DNA from: Clostridia bacterium
Lineage (GTDB): Bacteria; Bacillota; Clostridia; Oscillospirales; CAG-272
NCBI GenBank assembly: GCA_017455945.1
Contig: JAFTLM010000154.1
Span: forward strand, 1 to 5,656
Direction of reading: 5' to 3'
DNA length: 5,656 nt
The translations under genes were made by a program, and so were the position numbers. The notes beneath the pieces were generated by a model. The model saw only the letters and a list, made by a program, of their open reading frames with translations, had not been told where the DNA came from and did no database searches. Of the stretch, positions 1-5,656 are shown piece by piece (positions within the stretch are counted from its first letter, which is position 1; the number at the start of each line of letters is the position of its first letter).

Positions 1-1
1 C

Positions 2-3000
2 CAGATGCCAGAGTATGAGGACAATCTTCTTGGCAAGTTCGACATTGGAGAAGGCAGCACTCAGCTTGACCTTTCCGCACTTCAGGGAAAACTTACGGGC
101 GAGTATTTCACGCTTGTTTTCAGAACGGAGAACCATACTTTCTACGAAGATTTTGACAGCTATCCTGTGGGAACTAAGTTCGTAGACGGCACAAGCGGAG
201 GCGATAACAACGTAGCTGATACAACAGATTCTTCAAAACTTCATTATCACTCATTCTTTGACACGGTATACAACACATCCCAAAACACGGTTATTACCAG
301 ACGAAACGGTGACATTTCAGACCGCAAGGTAATATCCGACGGTGAAAACAATATGCTCAGAGTTGTTACGGCAGGCAGTGCGACTTGGGGCGGCAAACTC
401 AAGTTCTATAACTCTGTGAACGACAGCCTCATAACCAAAGATTCTGACATTGTAGGTAAAACATTAAGATTTACCGCAAAGGTAAAGCTTGATACAAGTG
501 CAACCAATCAGTCTTCCACATCGGGAATCAAGGTTGATATTGCGGCTTATACTTCCTATACTCAGAACGCACTCAGCGAGGTCGACACGGCAAATTACAC
601 CGCACTTTCCTCCGATTGGACTACCCTTTCGGTAGATTACACCGTTTCGGCAGACGATATAATGGAGCCTTTGACAAGTAGCGGAAAGACCAACTACTCG
701 TACCCCATATTTGGCTTGTCATTTAATGACAATGACGGTTCAGCATCTAACAAATACCTTGTTGATGACCTTACCGTTGTTGAGGTAGTTGACGGTGAGG
801 CTGTAGGCGATGCAATATTCGGTTCACGCGAGGCATATTCCAAGGACGTTCGCTTTGTAAGTGCACTCAACGGAAACGTAACAATTCTTGAAACCAACGT
901 ATCTTCTTCCACAACGGGTGACGTATTCAGCTTTATTGACGGAATGGAAACTCATTCCCTTCTCACAGTCAAGAACGGAAATCTCGTCTTTGGCGACACT
1001 GTTCTTTGCGATGAGGACGGAAACGATTACGTTCTTGGAGATAAGAATATCAAGGTTGTTGCTATCTATGACGATACAAAGGGTACGGTAAGATTTGCCA
1101 TAGGCGATTATCTTGCTTACTACAAGGACGCTGAGGGCGAAATCCACGCCACCTACGAGCATCTCGTAATTGACGGCGGAATCAGCGAAAACACTTCTTT
1201 GGGTACAGCAAATGCAACCCTTACGAAGCTTAACAAGCTGACATCCGAAATTATCGGCTCTCAGACTCACGCTCTGGAAAACAGCGTAAGAATCGTTTCG
1301 GGTGTTGACACGATTTACTACAACGAAATTGGATTTATGCTTGAGTCCGACGGAGACTGTGAAAAGAAGATCGGATCTACTATCGTTTACTCGTCTGTTG
1401 TGGCTGACGATAAAGACGTATTTGCAAAAGATTACGGCTACAATCTTATGTCAGCACTTGCTATAAAAGAGGTCAAAAACGGCGGTGTAATAAAGGTTAC
1501 TCCATTCCTTCGTGTGGGAACCAATTACATTTACGGTGAGACTGTATTCTACAAGATAACCACGTCAGGCGGAATTTCGATAACCGAGGTTGACGAGAGC
1601 GAATTTACCGCTCCCACCAACGCAAACCTTGCTTCCGTAACTGTTGACGGAGAGCCCCTTGTCGGGCTCTCCACCGACAAGCTGAATTATACGGTTGGTG
1701 TTGCCGATCCTCTTAGTATGGACATCGTTGCCGTAGCCGAAGAACCCGAGGCAACCGTTGAAATAGCTAAAAACGAAAACACCGCTACAATAACGGTAAC
1801 TGCTTACGACGGGCTTACAAAGAAGGTATACACCGTTACGGCTTACGAAAAGGTTGAAAGTTCTGTGGTAAACAAAAACGGAGCCAACGCGATAGTTACT
1901 TACACCTTTGACGACGGAAACACCGATTCTGCTTCCATAGTGGTAGGTCTTGCGGACAAATACCCCTCGCTTACCGGAAGCTTTGCCTTGATCACCAACA
2001 AGCTGGCAACCTTAAGCACAATAGAGGGCGACCCCGATGACGGACTTCTTGAATACGAGTTTGACGAAAACGGCGACTACGTATACACCAAGGATGAAGA
2101 AGCTTGGACATACTGGGAAAATCTGTTTGACAACTACGGTGACAGAGGATTTGAGGGTGTCAGCCATACACATACTCACAAGTATATAGGTGAGAATGAC
2201 AACGGCGGTTCCTTTGTTTACAAGAACACTGCCGGAGAAAGCTTCACTTCCGCAGTATTTCCTATAGGAAACGTTCGCAAAGAGTATTACGCCTCTAACC
2301 AGATACTTCGTGAGCTTGGACAAAGAGCTCTTGTAATGGTAGGTGCCGGGCTTACAGCGAACGGATATATGGTAGACTACACCGAAAGCTACAAAAATCT
2401 CCCCAAAACTTCGGGTGCTTTTATCGGAAAGAGAAAAACTGTAAACTCTCCCGCAAATCCCGCCGATATGGTCAATCTTGCAAGCGAGTTCTTAAGCGAC
2501 GATTGCCGTTTCAACGTAAAAGCCTATATGGTTCAGCATTACGCTACATCTGCCACTGCTCCCAAAAACACGAGTGCAACTGATTACAGCAAGGAGGCGT
2601 GTATGGCGGCAGGTGTCGGATATTGGACCGACTACATTGACAAGGCGGTTGAAATGGGCGAGTGGGCGGCATTCTGTTTCCACAACGTAAAACCCGACAC
2701 ATACACCGAAACAGGCGGACACTTTGTTTTTGAAAGTCAGGCTGATGCGGTATTCAGCTACACAGAAAATCTTTCCAAAGAAAACAAGGTTTGGGTTGCA
2801 AACTTCACCGACGCTTGTCTCTATATGTTCGAACGCTCTACCGCAGAGGTTAATGCGCACATTGCTGACAACGGAAACATAGTCGTTTCGCTTGACGACA
2901 AAGAGGACGATGAAATATTCACAATGCCTCTTACTGTAAAGGTTGCTCTTCCCGAGGGCAAGACAGGTGCAAAGCTCGGTGAAACAGAGCTTGTTGCATT

Positions 3001-3073
3001 TACCGAAAACGAAACCGTTTACGTTTACGTAGACATCGTTCCAGGCAATTCCGCAACTCTCACAGTTGAATAA
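2..3073 (+). CDS. Modular secreted-type polysaccharide deacetylase (NodB/CE4 domain), 5'-partial
   Basis: The frame is open to the left edge. The first ATG (base 5) has no visible ribosome site or signal peptide and falls inside a beta-strand-like stretch, so the true start lies upstream. Residues are counted from that Met. Seen: 1-42 tail of a beta-sandwich; about 45-262 a jellyroll resembling CBM4_9-type modules (starts FYEDFDSYPVGT, ends YLVDDLTVVEV); about 266-400 a possible LamG-like region; about 426-518 a module with SVRIVSGVDTIYYNEIGF and VTPFLRVGTNYIYGE, a pattern I associate with clostridial surface proteins; about 538-616 a cadherin-like beta-sandwich (LSTDKLNYTV, VTAYDGLTKKVYTVTAY); about 626-940 the NodB domain; about 945-1022 a final beta-sandwich. 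In NodB, D636 of TFDDG is the probable base, D637, H721 and H725 (HTHTH) the probable metal ligands, and H893 (FCFHN) a candidate late-motif His. Family members remove acetyl groups from peptidoglycan, chitin or xylan; the substrate here is unknown. The C-terminus has no LPXTG, SLH or membrane segment, so any anchor would be N-terminal. Confidence 0.85.
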   Translation, partial: QMPEYEDNLLGKFDIGEGSTQLDLSALQGKLTGEYFTLVFRTENHTFYEDFDSYPVGTKFVDGTSGGDNNVADTTDSSKLHYHSFFDTVYNTSQNTVITRRNGDISDRKVISDGENNMLRVVTAGSATWGGKLKFYNSVNDSLITKDSDIVGKTLRFTAKVKLDTSATNQSSTSGIKVDIAAYTSYTQNALSEVDTANYTALSSDWTTLSVDYTVSADDIMEPLTSSGKTNYSYPIFGLSFNDNDGSASNKYLVDDLTVVEVVDGEAVGDAIFGSREAYSKDVRFVSALNGNVTILETNVSSSTTGDVFSFIDGMETHSLLTVKNGNLVFGDTVLCDEDGNDYVLGDKNIKVVAIYDDTKGTVRFAIGDYLAYYKDAEGEIHATYEHLVIDGGISENTSLGTANATLTKLNKLTSEIIGSQTHALENSVRIVSGVDTIYYNEIGFMLESDGDCEKKIGSTIVYSSVVADDKDVFAKDYGYNLMSALAIKEVKNGGVIKVTPFLRVGTNYIYGETVFYKITTSGGISITEVDESEFTAPTNANLASVTVDGEPLVGLSTDKLNYTVGVADPLSMDIVAVAEEPEATVEIAKNENTATITVTAYDGLTKKVYTVTAYEKVESSVVNKNGANAIVTYTFDDGNTDSASIVVGLADKYPSLTGSFALITNKLATLSTIEGDPDDGLLEYEFDENGDYVYTKDEEAWTYWENLFDNYGDRGFEGVSHTHTHKYIGENDNGGSFVYKNTAGESFTSAVFPIGNVRKEYYASNQILRELGQRALVMVGAGLTANGYMVDYTESYKNLPKTSGAFIGKRKTVNSPANPADMVNLASEFLSDDCRFNVKAYMVQHYATSATAPKNTSATDYSKEACMAAGVGYWTDYIDKAVEMGEWAAFCFHNVKPDTYTETGGHFVFESQADAVFSYTENLSKENKVWVANFTDACLYMFERSTAEVNAHIADNGNIVVSLDDKEDDEIFTMPLTVKVALPEGKTGAKLGETELVAFTENETVYVYVDIVPGNSATLTVE
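1649..1672. repeat. Perfect 9-bp inverted repeat inside the deacetylase gene
   Basis: GGAGAGCCC (1649-1657) and GGGCTCTCC (1664-1672) are perfect reverse complements around a 6-base spacer CTTGTC. The repeat falls in codons for the start of the cadherin-like module (VDGEPLVGLSTD). No T-tract follows on either strand, so it is not an intrinsic terminator. It may be chance, or a local mRNA hairpin that slows translation between domains. Confidence 0.6.
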
Positions 3074-3077
3074 AAAT

Positions 3078-3108
3078 AAAAAGCTGAATCTTCGGATTCA
3101 GCTTTTTT
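3078..3108. terminator. Bidirectional intrinsic terminator with UUCG tetraloop
   Basis: AAGCTGAATC (3081-3090) pairs perfectly with GATTCAGCTT (3095-3104) around the loop TTCG. This gives a 10-bp stem closed by the very stable C(UUCG)G tetraloop. Further A-T pairs (3078-3080 with 3105-3107) extend the stem. Six Ts follow on the plus strand (3103-3108), and the A-rich left flank becomes a T-rich tail on the minus strand. It begins 4 bases after the plus-strand deacetylase stop and lies 4 bases beyond the minus-strand rluA-family stop, so it probably ends both convergent transcripts. Confidence 0.93.
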
Positions 3109-3112
3109 GTTG

Positions 3113-3757
3113 TTAAATAAATTTTGCCCACTCGTTTTCTTTTGGCGGTTCGGCAGAAAAAGACATTCCTTTTTTATCAAAGGGAGACAAAAATTCTATC
3201 TTATGAGAAAACAGGTGTATGTTTTTTCCGCTTGATGCTCCGTAACGGCGGTCGCCGACTATGGGAAATCCGCGAGATGCGAACTGGACTCTTATCTGGT
3301 GGGTTCTTCCCGTATACAGCCTTACCTTTACGAGTGAAATTTCTCTTTCGTCAGTCGTTATCTGCCCGACAACACGATATTCAAGCTTGGCTTTTTTTAC
3401 GCCTTTTCGCTCTCTTTTGACCACATAGGTTTTGTTTTTGATTTTATCGTGATAGAGGAGATCCTCAAATGTCCCGCTTTCTTTGGGGAAGCCTTCAACA
3501 ACGGCGAGATACTCTTTTTTAAAGTTTTCGTGAGATGCCGTTATCACGGACATTTTTGCCGCCGCCTCGGCATTTTTGGCGTATACCATAACTCCGCCGA
3601 CCTCCATATCGAGGCGGTGAACTGGATACACCTCACACTTACAAAGTACCGAAAGCTCGTCTACCATATTGGCTCTTCCCTTCTCGTCCTTTTGAGACAG
3701 CACACCCGATGGCTTTACCACGAAAATTAAGTTTTTATCTTGATACAAAATATCCAT
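3113..3757 (-). CDS. RluA-family RNA pseudouridine synthase (short form)
   Basis: This enzyme converts uridine to pseudouridine in structured RNA, probably rRNA or tRNA; the target base cannot be read from the sequence. The 214-residue protein opens with the family pattern DILYQDKNLIFVVKPSG. It has the catalytic block HRLD at 47-50, where D50 is the expected nucleophile, and RTHQIRVQ at 151-158. GDRRYG at 168-173 and HLFSHKIEF at 181-189 complete the core. It has no N-terminal S4 RNA-binding domain and is shorter than RluC/RluD (about 300 residues), closer in build to RluA or to short clostridial paralogs. The sequence after HRLD is MEVGG rather than the common KDTSG. The ATG at 3757 lies 5 bp after the truB stop. 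The preceding bases are A-rich with only a weak Shine-Dalgarno match, so translation is probably coupled to truB. It is the last gene before the terminator. Confidence 0.92.
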   Translation of the reverse strand: MDILYQDKNLIFVVKPSGVLSQKDEKGRANMVDELSVLCKCEVYPVHRLDMEVGGVMVYAKNAEAAAKMSVITASHENFKKEYLAVVEGFPKESGTFEDLLYHDKIKNKTYVVKRERKGVKKAKLEYRVVGQITTDEREISLVKVRLYTGRTHQIRVQFASRGFPIVGDRRYGASSGKNIHLFSHKIEFLSPFDKKGMSFSAEPPKENEWAKFI

Positions 3758-3762
3758 TTTTC

Positions 3763-4683
3763 TTACAGTTCAAAAAGCTTTATTGCCTTTATCGCACTGC
3801 CTTCCTCATATTCACGAACTTCTCCGAGAGCATAAAATCTGCCGCTTTTGGTAGCCATTCGCACACGCTCGCCGACGGGAAAGTCGGTCTTTATTTTCTT
3901 TTGATATATCTCACAGCCGTTTCTTGACAGTTTTTCGTAAAACGCCTCTATTCTTACCTCAGGCAAAGAAGAAAAAAGCTCTTCTATGGGGGCAAGCAGG
4001 GCTTGGCGCTCGCTGTCCGACATGGTTTCAAGCTCGTCAACGGTAACGCTTTTTTCTATGGAAAAGCCTCCCGCCTCACGGCGTTCAAGCTCTGCCATCA
4101 CTCCGCCGCAACCAAGTCTTGCACCTATATCGGCACAAAGCGTTCTTATATATGTTCCCGATGAGCAATGCACGTCGAGTGTATAATCTGTGTTCACTTC
4201 TGTGGGGGCAACATTCATTGAAAAAACGGTAATATCACGGGCTTGGCGTTCCACCGTCTTTCCCTCTCTCGCCAGGTCAACAAGTTTTTTTCCGTCCACC
4301 TTTAACGCACTGTACATAGGCGGAATCTGCTTGATATTTCCCACAAACTCGGCACATGCAGTTTGGACAGCTTCAAAATTTGGGATATTGTCGCTCTGAG
4401 ACAGAATATTTCCGGTAATATCCTCCGAGTCGCTGGTAAGTCCGAGGCGAAGTGTTGCTCGGTATTTTTTGCTGTCACAAACAAGGTACTCCGACGCCTT
4501 TGCCGCACGTCCTACAAGCACCACAAGAACTCCCGTGGCAAGAGGATCCAGCGTTCCCGTATGTCCCACACGTTTTGTCCCGTAAAGTCTGCGGATTTTA
4601 TTGACGATATCGTGGGAGGTTACGCCCTTGTGTTTATTTACGACAAGAACGCCGCAGGGCTCATTTTTTAAAGTTTCGGACAT
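3763..4683 (-). CDS. truB: tRNA pseudouridine(55) synthase TruB
   Basis: TruB makes pseudouridine at U55 in the T-loop of nearly all tRNAs. The protein is 306 residues from the ATG at 4683, normal for bacterial TruB. Numbering from that Met, GVLVVNKHKGVTSHDIV (11-27) is the N-terminal signature. GHTGTLDPLATGVL (40-53) holds the catalytic Asp at 46. QIPPMYSALKVDGKKL (119-134) carries the conserved active-site Tyr at 124. CSSGTYIRTLCADIG (173-187) and LERREAGGFS (199-208) are further family blocks. The last 60 or so residues (from VRIEAFYEKL) fit the small C-terminal PUA-like RNA-binding region. A GTG at 4689 would add two residues, but GAGGTG at 4692-4687 sits at proper distance for the ATG and overlaps the GTG, so I prefer the ATG. 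The gap to the upstream nitroreductase stop is 7 bp. The usual partners rbfA and ribF are not next to it in this window. Confidence 0.96.
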   Translation of the reverse strand: MSETLKNEPCGVLVVNKHKGVTSHDIVNKIRRLYGTKRVGHTGTLDPLATGVLVVLVGRAAKASEYLVCDSKKYRATLRLGLTSDSEDITGNILSQSDNIPNFEAVQTACAEFVGNIKQIPPMYSALKVDGKKLVDLAREGKTVERQARDITVFSMNVAPTEVNTDYTLDVHCSSGTYIRTLCADIGARLGCGGVMAELERREAGGFSIEKSVTVDELETMSDSERQALLAPIEELFSSLPEVRIEAFYEKLSRNGCEIYQKKIKTDFPVGERVRMATKSGRFYALGEVREYEEGSAIKAIKLFEL

Positions 4684-4686
4684 AAG

Positions 4687-4692
4687 CACCTC
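4687..4692 (-). promoter_or_regulatory. Ribosome binding site of truB, overlapping the nitroreductase stop
   Basis: On the minus strand GAGGTG matches the anti-Shine-Dalgarno for six bases. Its GAGG core ends 5 bases before ATG 4683. The first two bases belong to the nitroreductase TGA stop (4693-4691), so terminating ribosomes would be well placed to restart on truB. Confidence 0.7.
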
Positions 4693-5260
4693 AAAGAATT
4701 ATTTCGTCAAGCGAACGCTTGGGAACACGGTGGTTTCCGTCAGCGTCGCGATAGTACGAACTTCCGTTTTCTCCTATAGGTTCAACAATTATCTTCTCGT
4801 CAGGCTTACCGAGCCCAAGAACAAGCGATGGTACCACGCCTTCGGGCAATTTAAGTGCTTCCGCGACTTTAGACGGATTAAAATTGCCTATCATACAGCC
4901 GCCAAAGCCCGCCTCCACAGCCGAAAGCATAACTGTCTGTGCGGCAATTCCAACGTCCTTATCAAAAATACTTTTATCGCTGACATTTTTATCTGTACAA
5001 ATTACTACATATGCAGTTGGAGCGTGCCCTTTAGGGGGGATTTCATAATCCTTGAGCAGTGCAGCCCACTTTGTAAGAGAAAGCATTGTATCGCACTCAT
5101 CTTTTGTATTACATATTCTGTATTTAAGAGGCTGGAGATTTACGCTTGACGGGATAAGTCTTGCGTTCTCAACAAAGCCAACGAGTGTTTCGCGGTCTAT
5201 TTTTATGCTCTCGTCAAAGCTTCTGTAGCTTCGCTCTTTTATCATCAGATCCTTAATCAT
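4691..5260 (-). CDS. Nitroreductase family FMN-dependent oxidoreductase
   Basis: This is a small cytoplasmic flavoprotein of the nitroreductase superfamily, whose members use FMN and usually NAD(P)H to reduce nitroaromatics, quinones or other acceptors; many have unknown natural substrates. The protein is 189 residues (190 from the earlier ATG at 5263), typical of short family members. Visible from the first Met at 5263: RSYRSF (11-16), the N-terminal FMN-phosphate binding pattern; PSSVNLQP (38-45), matching the conserved S-x-N-x-Q-P segment; DVGIAAQTVMLSAVEAGFGG (103-122), the dimer-core helix; IGNFN (125-129); and LVLGLGKPDE (147-156), the final flavin-side strand. The end, VPKRSLDEIIL, resembles clostridial relatives. 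AAGGAG at 5273-5268 is 7 bases from ATG 5260 but 4 from ATG 5263, favouring 5260. The start overlaps the end of trmB by 8 bp (11 bp if 5263), indicating cotranscription. A direct link to RNA modification is not evident. Confidence 0.9.
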   Translation of the reverse strand: MIKDLMIKERSYRSFDESIKIDRETLVGFVENARLIPSSVNLQPLKYRICNTKDECDTMLSLTKWAALLKDYEIPPKGHAPTAYVVICTDKNVSDKSIFDKDVGIAAQTVMLSAVEAGFGGCMIGNFNPSKVAEALKLPEGVVPSLVLGLGKPDEKIIVEPIGENGSSYYRDADGNHRVPKRSLDEIIL

Positions 5261-5656
5261 CATTCTTCTCCTTGCGGAATATTACTTTTGCCGAACATAT
5301 CGGGAAACCTTGAGACGAGAAGTTCGCCTCATATTCGGTCATTACGTTACCCTCATTGTACTCGGAATTGTGAAGGTCACGTGTAAACCAAACCACTTCA
5401 AGTCCACACGCCTCAAACTCGTCAAGACTGAAGTCAAACAGTCCCACGTTATCGGTTTTCAGCACAAGAACACCGCCGTCTTTAAGCAGTTTTCTGTAAA
5501 GCTCAAGAAAGGTTCTGTAAGTAAGTCTGCGTTTTGCGTGACCTGCCTTGGGCCACGGGTCGCTGAAATTAAGATAGATTCCGTCGGCACAGCTATCGGG
5601 AAACCACTCGGAAAGATTCTTTGCGTCACCTATTATAAATCGAAGGTTATCGGGGC
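5253..5656 (-). CDS. trmB: tRNA (guanine-N7)-methyltransferase TrmB, N-terminally cut by window edge
   Basis: TrmB uses S-adenosylmethionine to methylate G46 in the variable loop of tRNAs, giving m7G. The window holds the C-terminal 133 residues, read from 5654 to the TAA at 5255-5253; full proteins are about 210-230 residues. The diagnostic block LNFSDPWPKAGHAKRRLTY lies at visible residues 28-46. The Asp and downstream basic residues of this block are conserved for guanine and tRNA handling. LKTDNVGLFDFSLDEF follows, and the expected TEYEANFSSQGFPI lies near the C-terminus and includes the conserved T-x-Y-E motif. The SAM-binding glycine-rich motif and the start lie beyond the right edge. 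The ATG at 5465 is internal to conserved sequence and is not the start. The 3' end contains the ribosome site of the nitroreductase gene and overlaps its start, so it is the first visible gene of this operon. Confidence 0.95.
   Translation of the reverse strand, partial: PDNLRFIIGDAKNLSEWFPDSCADGIYLNFSDPWPKAGHAKRRLTYRTFLELYRKLLKDGGVLVLKTDNVGLFDFSLDEFEACGLEVVWFTRDLHNSEYNEGNVMTEYEANFSSQGFPICSAKVIFRKEKNDD
5268..5273 (-). promoter_or_regulatory. Ribosome binding site of the nitroreductase gene, inside trmB
   Basis: AAGGAG on the minus strand lies within the last codons of trmB. Two adjacent ATGs follow. Spacing is 4 bases to the ATG at 5263 and 7 bases to the one at 5260, and the latter is closer to the usual optimum. 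Confidence 0.75.

Noticed and set aside
5..7. ATG at base 5 as the true start of the deacetylase
   Set aside because: There is no room for a visible ribosome site, no signal peptide follows, and the sequence begins in the middle of a beta-sandwich-like segment. The frame stays open upstream to the edge.
824..1270. A 148-codon minus-strand open frame inside the deacetylase gene, and similar ones at 694-912, 2012-2323 and 2492-2860
   Set aside because: They lie wholly antisense to a long frame with recognisable domains. Their translations show no known motif and look like low-complexity by-products of the opposite frame.
4687..4689. GTG at 4689 as the truB start
   Set aside because: It overlaps the best Shine-Dalgarno match and has no good site of its own. 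The ATG two codons later has proper spacing.
4601..5149. A 182-codon plus-strand open frame across the truB/nitroreductase junction
   Set aside because: It is antisense to two strongly supported genes, and its translation has no coherent domain or family resemblance.
5253..5465. A separate 70-residue gene starting at ATG 5465
   Set aside because: The same frame continues upstream to the window edge with the conserved TrmB block DPWPK and following residues, so this ATG is internal to trmB.
1..5656. Mobile element, CRISPR array, defence system, tRNA, rRNA or riboswitch
   Set aside because: I found no transposase or integrase motif, no regularly spaced repeats, no cloverleaf and no long leader region. 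The only non-coding gaps are 39 bp or shorter, and the genes present have ordinary housekeeping or secreted-enzyme explanations.

Overview
The window reads as a piece of chromosome from an anaerobic, probably gut-dwelling Clostridia-type Bacillota, perhaps near the Oscillospiraceae/Ruminococcaceae. This rests on remembered family resemblance: a short clostridial-type RluA enzyme, a small nitroreductase with the ending PKRSLDEIIL, and a large multi-domain secreted-type protein of the sort found in gut Clostridia. Base composition looks moderate, clear Shine-Dalgarno sites precede two genes, and genes are tightly packed. No marker in the window fixes the species.

Left half (2-3073, plus strand): one very long open frame, cut by the left edge. 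It encodes the C-terminal 1023 residues of a modular, probably secreted or surface protein. From N to C terminus it shows the tail of a beta-sandwich, a carbohydrate-binding-like jellyroll, a possible LamG-like region, a surface-protein module of uncertain family, a cadherin-like beta-sandwich, a NodB-type polysaccharide deacetylase domain (TFDDG and HTHTH motifs) and a final beta-sandwich. The likely role is deacetylation of an extracellular or cell-wall glycan. The signal peptide and any N-terminal anchor lie outside the window.

Middle (3074-3112): a 39-bp convergent intergenic gap filled by a strong hairpin with a C(UUCG)G tetraloop and T-tracts on both sides. It should terminate transcription from both directions.

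Right half (3113-5656, minus strand): a compact four-gene run, transcribed trmB (cut by the right edge) > nitroreductase > truB > rluA-family synthase. Genes overlap or are separated by 5-7 bp. Three of the four are RNA-modification enzymes: tRNA m7G46 methyltransferase, tRNA Psi55 synthase and a Psi synthase of the RluA family. The fourth is a small FMN nitroreductase. Close packing suggests one transcript with translational coupling. The promoter lies beyond the right edge.

The two halves look functionally unrelated and simply converge. I see no mobile element, CRISPR array, tRNA or rRNA, and no clear sign of an undescribed multi-gene system. The most unusual items are the modular deacetylase with its divergent catalytic domain and the operon that mixes RNA modification with a nitroreductase.
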